Shown here in pieces: positions 1 to 12,299 of a stretch of 50,464 nt of DNA. Position 1 is the first letter of the stretch. Every line of letters begins with the position of its first letter. Origin of the DNA: Usnea hakonensis (lineage: Eukaryota > Ascomycota > Lecanoromycetes > Lecanorales > Parmeliaceae); contig BLJB01000499.1 of assembly GCA_013423325.1 (NCBI GenBank), positions 260-50,723 of the forward strand, given 5' to 3'. Made by a program: the position numbers and the translations under genes. The notes beneath the pieces were generated by a model. It had not been told where the DNA came from and made no database searches. It saw only the letters and a list, made by a program, of their open reading frames with translations.

Positions 1-133
1 TTTCCGCGTCGTTATGCCTCTCTTCCTCCGAAGGAGTGTCTCCCTCTGCGTCTATATCTAGTAGTATCTCTTCCTTCCCTAGTTCCCCACCTATCGTGAA
101 TGGCGTCTCTTCATGTTGGTTGTTATACTTCAT
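1..133 (-). CDS. Partial open reading frame, unknown product, cut by window edge
   Basis: An ATG at 133-131 on the minus strand opens a frame of 44 codons with no stop that runs off the left edge. The peptide begins MKYNNQHEETPFT and is rich in acidic residues, including a DIDAEGD stretch. Unlike the DNA to its right, this segment keeps CA, TG, CCA and CAA, so it has escaped RIP or is single-copy. LINE B copy B1 begins right next to it, at about 134-139, so this is the insertion boundary of the nested block. It could be the N-terminus of a host gene or of another, unmutated repeat. I recognise no domain. The A-rich stretch upstream (134-190) belongs to the LINE, so a native promoter would have been separated from it. 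Confidence 0.4.
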   Translation of the reverse strand, partial: MKYNNQHEETPFTIGGELGKEEILLDIDAEGDTPSEEERHNDAE

Positions 134-206
134 CTTTTCTAAAAAAATAGTAAGAATTATAGAAAATAATATAAAATAGAAAAAAAAAGATTATAAATAT
201 AATTAT
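134..206 (+). mobile_element. LINE family B, copy B1, first fragment (5' truncated)
   Basis: This A-rich stretch aligns with the reverse complement of LINE B copy B3 near 13640-13570, about 245 bp inside B3's 5' end. B1 therefore lacks its ORF1 start. The 13-nt TSD of the B2 insertion (taaatataattat) ends the fragment at 194-206, and the element resumes at 1376. The exact left junction with the unmutated DNA at 1-133 could not be fixed to the base, and no matching TSD was found at B1's far end near 36075. Confidence 0.6.
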
Positions 207-1375
207 TAATTAATTAATTAATTGATTATATTATACGCCTATACTAGCTACTTAATATAAGCTAATAAGGGTACTATTATTACTAAGCTAGTAAAGCTAG
301 GCGTTAAAGAAATCTAAAAATAAACCCCTAAATAAAAATTCTAATTAAATAATATATTTTCCCTCTACTATATTTTTAAGGAGTTTTAATATATTATTAT
401 ATATTTTTTTCTTTTATATTTTAATTTTTTTAATCTTTATATTATTTCTCTTAACTATCTCGGCTTTTAAGGGCTAATATAATCTTTTCTTTATACGCCT
501 TTTTTAGATTTAATAATCTTCTCTATTTTAAAGGGTAGTCTTAATTATTAAAGTTATTTACTAGCTAGTTTAAAATTATTTAATTAATCTAAATTAATTA
601 TTTATTTTATTACTATCTAAATCCTTTTAGTTATAGTTAATATTATTTAGAAATCCTCGGTACCTATCTCTATAAGTACTTATAATCTATTTCTATATAA
701 TTTTAAATAGAAAAGGAGAATATATTTAATATTCTACTTTCTCTATCTATATATATAATTAGAGTTAATCTTTAGTACCCTTATTCTATTAAAGAATATA
801 TTAAGTTCGATTTTACTACTTTTTATTTAGATAGTAATCGAGCTTTTAGCTTTCTTTAATATTTTATAATAATTAAACCTTCTATTATATAAGTCTTCTA
901 TTTAAATAGAGGTTCTTATTATATTTAGAGTTTCTTATTAATACTTTTTCTATTTTTTTAATCTCTAATTATAGAATTAGTCTTATATTTTCTATCTTAT
1001 AATATTAATACTCTAATATTTCTTAATATTTTTAAATAGATTAATCTATCCCTTCTTTCTTTTTATATTAGTAGTTACTTAGTTCTAACTTTTTTCTTTT
1101 AGGGCCTTAAGAGCCTAGGCTTTTTTTTCTATTATAGATATAGATCTTAGCTTCCTCCTTCTACCTCTATTAATTTAGAAGCGTTAAATAATTCGTTTAT
1201 TATTCTCTTTTATAGTAATATAGGTACCTTATAAGGTTTAGTATTATAATACTAGCTTATCTAGCTAGTATTTTAATAGGGGTATTAATACTTCCGCCTC
1301 TAGAACTAGAATAGGTATAGCCCTATATACCTCGGTTACTTTATAGAGATACTCGTTTTATATCTTGGCTAGCTT
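207..1375 (-). mobile_element. LINE family B, copy B2, 5'-truncated 3' end
   Basis: A minus-strand 3' portion of LINE B, parallel to 8487-9655 in copy B3 and to 41154 onward in B4. From the left it shows the (TTAA)n tail, then the conserved 3' block (tatacgcctatactagctac), an untranslated region to about 480, then the C-terminal part of ORF2 in decay, with the region that in Tad1-like LINEs holds a Cys/His cluster. A perfect 13-bp TSD, taaatataattat, lies at 194-206 and 1376-1388, so this is a real, separate target-primed insertion and not a rearrangement of B1. Length is 1169 bp against about 5.4 kb for the full element. It is fully RIP-mutated, with no usable frame. Confidence 0.8.
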
Positions 1376-1723
1376 TAAATATAATTATATTAAGAGAATA
1401 GATTAATTAATTAAAAATATAATAAAAATTATAAAGAATATATTATTTAAAGATCTTAATAAATAGAAATTTAAACTATTTAAGATAGTAATCTAGTTAA
1501 TAAATAAATATATAGAATTAGCTAAAGCTAAATAAAAAAAGACTCGAAAGTAGATAAAAAAATAATTAATTAAAGATCTACCCTTAATACTATAATAATT
1601 CTAGATCTAGAGAGTAGCTAGTAGTATTACTAGATTACTTATTTATAAATAATTATATTTAATAATATTACTTTTATATATTATAGCGGGGAACGCTAAT
1701 AAGAAAAAAGTAATAATTAGAAT
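1376..1723 (+). mobile_element. LINE family B, copy B1, second fragment (ORF1 part)
   Basis: Continues B1 after the B2 insertion. It matches the reverse complement of B3 around 13620-13270, the middle of ORF1 (gag-like), with every frame broken by TAA/TAG. It ends in the 13-nt sequence taataattagaat (1711-1723), which is repeated at 24562-24574, the two sides of the A1 insertion. The ORF1 product of LINEs is an RNA-binding chaperone, but nothing functional remains here. Confidence 0.75.
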
Positions 1724-3109
1724 TAAATTAAATTGAAATTTATACTCGTATCTATCTAACTATATAAAAGATAATTATAGGAAGCTCTATAGTAATAATA
1801 TAAAGAAAATCTTTATAGTATTATTATTACTAGGGTAAAAAATCTTACTATATTTCTACTTATTTCTACTATTTTAATTTTATATACTATTTTTAACTAC
1901 TACCGCTTAGGGCTTTTTATATATATATATCTCTATCTTCTTTATATCTTTATTAGTACCCCTTAGAATATTTCTCCTCTATATAGCTAATCTTTTATTA
2001 GAGAGTATTAGTCTAAAAGGCTAAATTAGATTAATTATTTAATTAACGCCTTTACCCTTTTTAGAGTAGTTAGTATTCTCTATAGATTACTTATTTTTAT
2101 AGATTTTAGAAATATTAATCTAAATCGTTCTAGCCTTAGATAAAAGATAACGACATATTTAGTATCTTATTTTAACTAATTATATTTATAGCTAGATATA
2201 TAGATATTTAGAATCTTATAATAAAAGAGGAACTATATTAGCCCTATCTTCTTTATTTTTATTTAGATTAGAGCGGAGCTCTTAACTTTTATAAGATTAT
2301 AATAGAGCGTTTTTTTTATTTTTTAATCTTTAGGACTTTAAACTAATATCCTCTTATTTTTAGATATATCTATATAATAGCCTTTTTATAGAATATACTA
2401 GATTATATTATTCTAGCTTTATATTTTTCTTTTTATTACTTTTATCTCTTTTCTCTCTCTTTTCTTTATATTATATTATTTTTATTTTTCTATTTTAAGA
2501 AGAGTACTTTCCGCCTATAAATATTTCTTTATTATTAGTATTAATAGTATTTTTACTCTATATCCTCGCTTCCCCTAGAGTACTTTATAGATATAAGTAT
2601 TCTTAATTTTTATAATCTTATATATTCCCCTAAGAGCCTAATAATAGAGAATTATTAGATCTATAGAAATTTATATAGAGTAGATATTTATCTCTATTTC
2701 TAATTTCTTAATATTTATCGCTTTATATATTTTTAAGATATATTTCAGATACTTATTTTAAATTATTTCTAATTATCTTCTTAATATTTTTAATATCTTT
2801 TATATATTTACTAAATTATACTAAATAGCTACTATATATATTATTACTAATTAAACTACTATCTAGTATATTATATATACTTAGTTTAATATTATTTTCT
2901 ATATTAAGGTAGCTATTATTAAAAGTATAAAAAATATTAGAATATTATTTTAACTTTTATCTTTTTTAGATAAGGGCCCTACCTTAGTTTCTTATCTATA
3001 TATAGATTTAAAATTTATATACTACTTTTTAGCTCTATAATAATTATTTTTAAATTTATTATAACTTTTATATTAAAGCGCTTTAATCTTCTAATAAGAT
3101 AGATAAGCT
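1724..3109 (-). mobile_element. LINE family A, copy A1, fragment 1 (3' end of element)
   Basis: Reverse complement of the 3' part of LINE A. It starts with the RIP-mutated tail (original attccaatccaatccaa, here taaattaaattgaaattt) and runs through the 3' UTR and the C-terminal half of ORF2. It matches A2 positions 8351 back to about 6990. The fragment stops at the A2 insertion site, where the 14-nt TSD aagatagataagct stands at 3096-3109 and again at 8352-8365. The TSD at 1711-1723 and 24562-24574 bounds A1 as a whole. A1's four pieces sum to about 5.3 kb, the same as the intact relatives A2 and A3, so A1 was once complete. Confidence 0.85.
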
Positions 3110-3120
3110 GGATATATAAG

Positions 3121-4750
3121 ATGATGGAAGGACGATTATTCCAATCTATAGTTAATAGCGGTAACGAGGCGTACGAGGTATATAAGCGACTTAAGGTAGA
3201 GGTAGAGGGGAGTAAAGCGAATAATAAAGATAGAGGAGATAAGGCGATAGTAGAAAAAACGTATTAAGAATACGCGACCTAGACCCCTAACTAGCTAATA
3301 GAGAGGGTAACTAATAAAAGGAACCTTAAGAGAAGCTAAATAAATAGGAAAAAATAAACGAGTAATACTATTACTATATTAAAAGCTATTAAAAATATAC
3401 TATTTAAAGAGCTAAGCGCGGCCGTATAGAAAATATATATAAAGAATCTAAAAGATACTTAGACCTTTATTAAAAGATAGTAAATCGATCTCGAAACCTA
3501 TATATAGAGGGAAGTATATAGATTCTAAAATTTAATAGATAGTAGGATAAGTACTCTAACTCTCTAGGACTCCCTAGAGAGATACTAGAATAAAGATAAC
3601 CCCTTTATAAAATTACTAATATAGGACTTAAAAAGAGGACTAGTAATATAAGCCTAAAAAGAGATAATAGAAAAGTCTAAATAAATAAGATAACTTCTAA
3701 TTAAAATAGAGAAGGAAAGAGAAAGGATATCTATTATAAAAATAATTAGTAAAAACCTTATCGCGTCCTTTAAGATAGTAGGATACGTATCGGAAAATAT
3801 TATAATAGCGCGGTAATTAAAGAGTAAGGATATAAAACTCTAAATAACTAGTACGAAGGCGAAAGAGCTTTTAGAGAGAGATCTAATCTAGACTATTAAG
3901 AAATTTAAGATTATAAAGATAATAAAAAAGATTTATATTATAATAGTATATAGAATAAAGATTAAGATAATAAATATAGAGAATAAAAAAGCCGTAAAGA
4001 GAAAAATATAAGAGAATAATAGAAAACTATATTTAGACCTTAATATAGTAAAGGCGAAATAGATAATAAGCGTAAGGAGACCGGCTCTAAAAGGGGGTAA
4101 AAAAAGGTATTTATTACTAATTATTAATATTACTATAGAAAAAATAGTCTCTAGACTAGTACTAAAAAGCCTAGTTAAAGTAGGGGAAATAAAGGAGGTA
4201 TTATATTATATATATAAAGCGATATAGTATTTTAATTACTAGAAGTAGAGCTATATAATTATCTACTATAAAAATAAGACTAGATATACTAAATATAACT
4301 AGAAGTATAATATTAGAGAGTATAGTAAAATAGCTCTAAAAATCTATAAAGTATATATAATATATAGTAATAGGGGCTATATAGTATATTAGAGAATATA
4401 TTTAAAAAAGAGATAAGAAACTAAAAAGGTTATAAAAAAATTAATATTAAAACTAATAATAATCTTTAATCTAGAAGGAGTAAAGTCTATTAAAATATTA
4501 AAGATTATTAATAGATTTATAATAATTCTATCTAAGAAGAAGAGAATATAAGATATAATTAATATAGAAAGTAGTCGCGAAGAAGAAGACTATAAAATAT
4601 TTAAAAAAGCTTCTAAAGTAAAAAGATTAGAAAGGTTTATAATAAAAAAGGCTAGCTAAATATTACTAAAGATCCTATCTAGAATAGGAATTTATAGATT
4701 AATAGGGGTAGTCTAACTATCTAAGACCTAGAAGATCTAAATACGAGATA
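3121..4750 (+). pseudogene. LINE A2 ORF1, gag-like RNA-binding protein, RIP-inactivated
   Basis: The frame starts at ATG 3121 (MMEGRLFQSIVNSGNEAY) and stays open for about 48 codons before the first TAA. Later stops are mostly at Gln/Trp positions. A zinc knuckle is visible in the same frame at about 4228-4295: the pattern Y-F-N-Y followed by a Lys/Tyr-rich stretch fits C-x2-C-x4-H-x4-C with the Cys (TGT/TGC) and His (CAT/CAC) codons turned to TAT/TAC. A second Cys-rich remnant follows at about 4290-4370. In LINEs this protein coats element RNA and helps strand transfer. The end point is approximate, because ORF1 fades out before the ORF2 endonuclease begins near 4790. The least damaged version of this N-terminus is in A4 (50360). 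Confidence 0.7.
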
Positions 4751-4779
4751 TCTAAAAATAGAACTTCTAAATACTAGCT

Positions 4780-7700
4780 TCCCTATAATAGAAAGTTAGA
4801 ACCTAATAATACTATAATATAATATAAGAGGTAAACTAAAAATAATAATAATATTATTTAATAATCTAGAAATAAAGTAGACTAATATTTTAGTAATCTA
4901 GAAACCTTAATAAAATATATATATAAAGTTATTATATAATCTTAGAACTAGCGAATTCTTTCTATTATATAGAGATAAAGTAGATATAAGGGTATACCTT
5001 TATATTAATAAAAAGATTAATATTAATATATAGAAAGAGATATTCTTATTTAAAGATATTTATACTATTACTATAAAGCTTAAAAAAAAAGATAAGGCTA
5101 TTAGAAAAAAAGCGATTTAGATTCTTAATATATATAATTCTAATTTATCTCTAGTTACTATTAATAATCTATTAAGCCTTTTAGTATTAAAAAAAGAGGT
5201 TTAGGGATAAGGGGAATAGATAATAATAGGAGACTTTAACCTCTACTATCTAAACTAGAATAATTACGGGAGGTTTAGCTACTATAGAAAAATAGATAAA
5301 CTATTAAAAATAATTATAAAAGTAGATATAAAACTTATACTTTTTAAGGACTCTATAATCTAAAAAGCGAGAGGTAGTAAAAGTATTATAAACCTTATCT
5401 TTATAATATTAAGACTAATAGAGATAATAAAATTATATAGGGTATATCTAGACCTATAGATAGGCTCTAACTACTTTCTAATATATATAGAGCTCGATCT
5501 ATTAATAGAAAAAGCCTCTACTATTAAGAGAAGAGTATAAAAAATAGTAAAGCTAGAAGCTATATAAATTATAATTTAAAAACTAATCTACTTTTTATCT
5601 TTTAGCTAGCTAAAAATTAAAAGAGAAATAAATAAGTACCTAGAGAATATTATAATAAGCCTAAAGAAGGTAGTAGAAAAAACTATTTCTTAAATTAAAT
5701 TATTAGATAGAGCTTAATTATTCTAAAATTATAATTATAGTAAAACTATATAGAAGGCGAAATACCTTATAATTAAATATTAATATAGCTAAGGAAACTA
5801 GAGAGAGAAGAAATAGCGTATAGCTTTAAAATACTAAATTAAGATAATTAGTAAAGCTAAAATATTTAATTTTAAATAAAGGGTCTACGAAGTAGAAGAG
5901 TTATAGAAGAGAATCTAGGGGCTAATTAAATAAACTAGATAGAATAATATAAATTTAAAGCTACTATTTAAATTCTTAATATTTAAGAATAAAGAAGCTA
6001 GTCTAATAAAATTATTTAAAGATAAAGTAAAAGTACTTTAAAAGATATTCTTTCTACCCCCCCTATAAATAGATCTTATTAATATTAAGGATATAGTCTA
6101 TCTAGACCTAGCCGAGATAATTATAGAACTAATAGAGAAAGAGGTTAAAGTAGCTATTTTCCGCCCTAAATAGAATAAGGCCCTAGAGATAGATAGAATA
6201 TTAAATAGATTTTTAAGATTAATTATTAGTAAGGCCCTCCTATAATTTACTAGACTCTTTTAGATATATATAGACCTAGATTATTATTCGAGAGAGTTTA
6301 AAGTCGCTAATATAATAATCCTTTATAAACTAGGTAAAGATAATTACTCTAAATTAAAATTATACTAATTAATTATTCTATTAAGTATTCTAGAGAAGAC
6401 CCTAAAAATAGTTATAATTAAGAGACTTAGTAATTATATAGAGGAATATAACCTTCTTCCCCTAGAATAAATAGATATACGGAGAGGGTAATCTACTAAG
6501 ATAGCCCTAAAGATAATTATAAACGTAATATATATAGTTTAGAATAATAGTAAATAATACGTAGCTAGCCTACTCTTTTTAGATATAATAGGGGTATTTA
6601 ATAATATATTCTATAAGCGGTTTCTCTATAATCTTAAATCTAAAGGGATCCCTCTCTAGATAGTAAACTAGATATCGAGCTTTTTTATAGAGAAAGTAAT
6701 ATTAATAATATTAGAATAAAAAATAAGTAAGATAGAATTAATAAAAATAGAGATCTTATAGAGGTTCTTAATATCCCCTATATTATTTCTATTCTTTAAT
6801 ATATCGCTTATTAAAAAGTACTTAAAACTAAAATTAAACCTCTAAGTCGGAGGCTTTATTAATAATATCTATCTACTAGTATATAGGAAGAGTATAGAGA
6901 CTAATTATATAATATTTAAAATAATTTATAAGATATACTTAAAGTAGATAAAAATATATAGGGCGACCTTTATCTCTAAAAAGTATAAGCTAGTCTATTT
7001 TATTAGAAGGCCGAAACGCTTTAATATAAAAATCGTAATAGATCTAAAAATAATAGTTATAGAGCTAAAGGGTAATATATAGATCCTAAATCTATATATA
7101 GATAAAAAACTAAAGTAGAATCTTTATCTTAAAAAGATAAAAGTTAAAATAATATTCTAATATCTTATACTATTAATAATAGTAGCCTCGATATAGGGAA
7201 TAATACTAAATTAAATATATATAGTATATTAGACTATTATTTAGCCGGTAATAATATACGTAGTAGCTATCTAGTATAATCTAGAGAATATATAAAAAGT
7301 AATAAAGATATTAGGAAGATAGCTAGAAATAATCTAGAATAAGTATCTAAAATATATCTTAGAAGCGTATAAGGTAATAAATATTAAAGAATTAGAGATA
7401 GAGATAAGTATTCCTTTTATATAGATCTTTTTAGACTTAGCGATCCTCTATTATTAAGCCTTTAGAGGCGTATATAAAATTATAAAGATTAGAAATATAT
7501 ATATCTATAAAGTACTTCGAGGGAAACGAGATTATAAGATAAAGATACTACTAGCGCCTATAATAAAGAAATACTTATAGGCCGAGGGTACCCTCTTTAG
7601 AGAAAAGTAGGAATAAGAAAGGAAGAAGATAGAGATAATAAGAGGAAAAGTATAAAGCTAGAATAATATAGCTTAGTATACCCTATAGGAAGGCTATTAT

Positions 7701-8150
7701 ACGGGTATATCTAAAAATAAGAGGATACTAGCTTAGGGTCTTAAAGATTAGAAAATAAAAAGAATACTTTACTATAATCTTATAAAAGTTAAAAACTCTA
7801 CCCTAATCTAGATATAAATAGAGAAGATTAGACTAGTATAGTTCCTCTTCTATTATAAGATTCTAGATATCTATATAGCTAGCTATAAATATAGCTAGCT
7901 AAAATAGAATACTAAATATATTCTTATCTTCTATTCGAGGCTAGAATAATTTAGACTAGTACTTCTAGAATCTATAGAAACTAATAATTTACGGAGAATA
8001 CTAATTATTCTAAAAGGGGCGAAGGCGTTAACTAGATAATTAATCTAATTCGATCTTCTAAGCTAGTATTCTCTAGTAAAAGACTAGTTATATAGGGGTA
8101 GAGCGATCTAAGGGGTATAAATATTAATATAAAGAGGGTAAAGAAATATA
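4780..8150 (+). pseudogene. LINE A2 ORF2, endonuclease-reverse transcriptase, RIP-inactivated
   Basis: One frame carries the domains in the usual order. The apurinic-type endonuclease shows the (Q)EP motif near 4899, GDFN at 5229-5240, and a GSNY at about 5463 where GSDH is expected. Reverse transcriptase shows FLDIIGVFNN at about 6573-6603 and FINNIYLLV at 6855-6880, where FVDDI is expected, so both catalytic Asp codons of the YADD-type box have become Asn. The C-terminal region (about 7870-8090) has the conserved stretch found after the Cys/His cluster of Tad1-like LINEs. No clear RNase H domain was seen. The enzyme would nick target DNA and copy element RNA at the nick, but stops at Gln/Trp codons and the Asp-to-Asn changes make it dead. 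Confidence 0.8.
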
Positions 8151-8365
8151 AGTATAGAGGGTACTAAGCGGTAATAATTAAAAGTAGTATATAGACTTAA
8201 AATAATAGAGATAAGTAGGAGTACGATAAGATTTTTTACCTTAGTAGTAATAATATTATAAAGGTTTCTCTTATACTATTACTATAGAGCTTCCCATAAT
8301 TATCTTTTATATAGTTAGATAGATACGAGTATAAATTCTAATCTAATCCAAAAGATAGATAAGCT

Positions 8366-8486
8366 TATACTTTTTAGAGATAAAGATTACTTTATATATT
8401 TTTATCTAGTTTAGATATATTTTATAAATTATTTTTAATATTTTATAATTAGTTTTAATATTTATCTTATATATTAATAAATATAT
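8366..8486 (-). mobile_element. LINE family A, copy A1, fragment 2
   Basis: About 120 bp joining the A2 and B3 insertions. It is the reverse complement of LINE A around 6870-6990, just downstream of the reverse transcriptase catalytic box, and continues A1 after A2's right TSD. Its last 12 nt, taataaatatat (8475-8486), are repeated at 13881-13892 and form the TSD of B3. Confidence 0.8.
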
Positions 8487-8779
8487 TAATTAATTAATTA
8501 TATTATACGCCTATACTAGCTACTTAATATAAGCTAATAAGAGTACTATTATTATTAAGCTAGTAGAGCTAGATATTAAAGAAATCTAAAGGCGAATCCT
8601 TAGATAAAAACTCTAATTAAATAATATATTTTCCCTCTATTATACTTTTAAGGAGTTTTAATATATTATTATATATTTTTTTTCTTTTATATTTTAACTT
8701 TTTTAGTCTTTATATTTATTTCCCTTAATCGTCTCGACCCTTAAAGATTAATATAATCTTTTTTTTATACGCCTTTTTT

Positions 8780-11700
8780 AGACTTAATAATCTTTTCTAT
8801 TCTAAAGGGTAGTTTTAATTATTAAAGTTATTTACTAGCTAGCTTAAAATTATTTAATTAGTCTAAATTAACTATTTATTTTACTACTATCTAAATCTCT
8901 TTAATTATAATTAGTATTATTTAGAAATCTTTAGTATCTATCTTTATAAATAGCTATAGTCTATTCCTATATAATTTTAGATAGAAGAGAAGAATATATT
9001 TAATATTCTACTTTTTCTATCTATATATATAATTAGAGTTAATCCCTAATACCCTTATTTTATTAAGGAATATATTAAGTCTAATTTTACTACTTTTTAT
9101 TTAAATAGTAATTAAGCTTTTAATTTTCTTTAATATTCTATAGTAATTAAACCTTCTATTATATAAACCTCCTATTTAAGTAAAGGTTTTTATTATATTT
9201 AGAGTCCCTTATTAGTACTTTTTCTATTTTCTTAATCTTTAATTATAAAACTAGTTTTATATTTTCTATCTTATAATATTAATACTCTAATATTCTTTAA
9301 TATTTTTAAATAGATTAATCTATTCTTTTTTTCTTCTTATATTAGTAGCTATTTAGTTCTAACTCTTTTTTTTTAGAGCTTTAAAAGCTTAGACTTTTTT
9401 TTTTATTATAAATATAGATTTTAACTTCCTCCTTTTATCTCTACTAATCTAAAAATATTAGATAATTTATTTATTATTCTCTCTTATAGTAGTATAGATA
9501 TCTTATAGGGCCTAGTATTATAGTACTAGCTTATCTAGTTAATATTTTAATAAAGGTATTAATATTTCTACTTTTAGAACTAGAATAAATATAGTTCTAT
9601 ATATCTTAATTACTTTATAAAGATACTCGTTTTATATCTTAACTAGCTTTTTAGAGGGCTTCTAGAAGAATCCCTTAATCCTATAAAAATAGTACTAGAT
9701 CGATACTATAAATATTAATATTAAGTATATAACTATACTATATACTATATAATATCTAGTAAATATCGCTCTCTATATTAAGCTAGTAAAATATTCTAGA
9801 GCTTATTTCTATTCTATAGTACGGGTTATTAGCTAGATAATATATAATCCCTATTAGAGATTAATATCTATATATAAGTCTAATATTTTAATATTTAGAT
9901 TAGGGTCTATTTTTATTTCCTTAAAGTCTAAAGATATTTTTATATTAAATTTCTTTAGACTCCTTATAAGATATATTAGCTTATATTTTTTAGAGATAAA
10001 TATTATCCTATATATCTTAATCTATCTAAGATAGATATTATAGACTTTATATAGTACTTTATAATTATCTTCTATATTTCTACTATATACTAGTAGATAA
10101 ATATTATTAATAAAACCTTCTATTTAGATAGGGAGAGTAGCCCTTATATATTATTTAATTAAAGAGATATTAAAGAAGAGAAATAATATAGAGGAAATTA
10201 ATAATTCTTAAAAAATACTTATTTCTATTATCTCTATTACGCTTATCTAGCTCTCTAATATTACGAATATTACTCTATTTATAAGAAAGCTAGATATCTA
10301 TCTTATTATCTTTTCTAAGACTCTTCTTTCTTTTAGGTTATAGAGGAGCCTCTTATATAAAATATTATTAAAGATATCTATAATATTTAATAAAAATAGG
10401 CTAGCGACTTTCCTATTATTAATAATATTATAGTTCTATATAATATAAATTACTTTTATTAGTAATTTTAATATTATTTCTATTAATTTATCTTTTCTCG
10501 CTCCTATTTACTATTAAGAGAGGAGACTATATCTTTTTATTAATTGTATTAGTCGTTTTAAAATTATTATTTTTAATACTTTATCTAGAGTATTAAGTAA
10601 AACTATTAGTCGATATATTTTAAATTCTAAATAATCGGGCTTATTCGGCTTTTTTAATATTATTATATTAGTCTTTTTAAAGATTTTCGGATAGTTTCTT
10701 AAATTAAAATAAGCTTAGAAGAGTCTAGTAAGAAAGTCTATAATATATAGGGCTATACTTTTTAGAAACTAATTAAAGATTTTTAAAATATTTAGGGCTT
10801 TATTTATTATTAAGTATATAATTACTTTTAATATCTTATCTTTATTAATTCTATTCTTTATAGATATTAGAGTTAGATATTAGATATTTAGAATATCTTT
10901 TAAATTAGTTATTAAAATAGATAGAAATAGTACTCTTTTTAAGGTATTAATTTTATTTTTAAATCTAGATTATTTTATTCCTTTTTAGTCTAGAATAGTT
11001 AAGAATTATAATAAAGGTTTTAAAGCTATACTTTACTCTCTTCTCTATTAGATAAACTTTTAGATTTTATCTTTTTTTAAAAACGCTTTATATACTTCTT
11101 TATATTAATAGAATATATAAATTTTATATATAATCTTTATCTTCTTTTTTTTAACTTCTCGAAATTCCTTAATTAATTATTTATTTTAAAGTCGATAGTA
11201 CTCTTTTAGTCTAAATTTAGCTACCTTAATAACTCTTATATAATCTATATTTTAATATAATTTTAAGTTAATTATAGACTTTATTTATAGTATATAGTTT
11301 TTTATTATTTTTTAGAAATCTTAGTTTATAGTTTCTATAAAGATATCTACCTCCTCCTCTATTCTTATAGATCTTTTAAAAAGAGTACTTTATAGAGTAC
11401 TACTACCTCTAGCTATTTTAAAAATAGTATCTTTTTTAACTAGTTTTTTTTATAACTATTACTTTCTTATTAATATCTCTTTCTATTACTATTCTAGTTC
11501 TATTACTATTAATATATAATTAGATATATATTCTAGATCTTCTTTTAGAATATATTAAACTATAGTTTAATAGATAGTTAATATTAGAAAGATTAGATTA
11601 ATAGTTAACTTCTAGTCTTAAGATTTCTATATAGCTAAATTATTTAGTAATTCTAAAATTATTTTTTTAGCTTAAATAACTTTAATAAATCTATTAGCTA

Positions 11701-12290
11701 TTTTATAATATATATATTACCCTTTATTATTTTATTTAGAATAGTAAAGATTAAAGTTTTTAAGAGCTATATATTTACCTTTCTCCTCTAAGGTTTATTC
11801 TAAAAATATTAGTACTAGAGAGATCATCACTATCTTTATTAATATTAACGACTAGTTATATATATTATATATCTAAAAGATTAATTTTTAAGTAGAGGAT
11901 TAAAAAGAAGTATATTTTTCTTTATCTTTACTATCTTATTTAATATTTAATTTAAAAGAGTAAAAGTTATCTCCTTAATATCTAATTTTTTAGCTAGTTA
12001 GATCTATCCTTTTATTAATATAAAAGTATATCTATATATTTAGACCTAATTTATAAGCTAATAGAAATCTATTAGAACCTAGATTATATATTAATCTATT
12101 AAATATATTATAGCTCGGTTTCTAGATTACTAATATATTAAAATCTTATACTTTTTACTCTTTAACTTTTATATATTATATTATAAGACCTTTAATATAT
12201 TATTCCTACTTATTAATATAGATATTAAAATTTAAACTATTAAGACTAATATTTATTATACTTAATATTAAAATTATATTAATTATATTA
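8780..12290 (-). pseudogene. LINE B3 ORF2, endonuclease-reverse transcriptase, RIP-inactivated
   Basis: On the minus strand, an endonuclease-like N-terminal region lies at about 12250-11700 (Y-I-N-K-R-I-D type segments match LINE A). The reverse transcriptase catalytic box reads FINNIYLLVY at about 10120-10090, where FVDDI is expected, followed by the conserved thumb stretch to about 9880. The C-terminal region, with the conserved block after a Cys/His cluster, falls at about 9060-8830. Many TAA/TAG codons replace Gln and Trp, and Asp codons in the catalytic box read Asn. It would have copied element RNA at a nicked target site. B2 and B4 preserve mainly its C-terminal third. Confidence 0.7.
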
Positions 12291-12299
12291 ATTATATTT

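Larger units (their letters stand above)
3110..8351 (+). mobile_element. LINE family A, copy A2, full length (Tad1-like)
   Basis: A complete 5242-bp non-LTR retrotransposon with two ORF remnants, gag-like ORF1 then endonuclease/reverse transcriptase ORF2, and a short repetitive tail (attctaatctaatccaa). It is flanked by a perfect 14-bp TSD aagatagataagct (3096-3109 and 8352-8365). It sits head-to-head inside A1, a copy of its own family. The leader before the first ATG is only 11 nt. It shares colinear sequence with A3 (42742-47996), A1 and A4. RIP has changed most CpA/TpG, turning Gln and Trp codons to stops, yet ORF2 motifs stay in one frame for over 3 kb, so decay was by point mutation rather than indels. 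The Tad1 clade assignment is from domain order and motifs. Confidence 0.88.

Noticed and set aside
207..1723. Twin-priming inversion (LINE B 3' part followed by inverted 5' part)
   Set aside because: A 13-bp TSD (194-206, 1376-1388) shows that 207-1375 is an independent insertion into B1, and B1 sequence continues on both sides.
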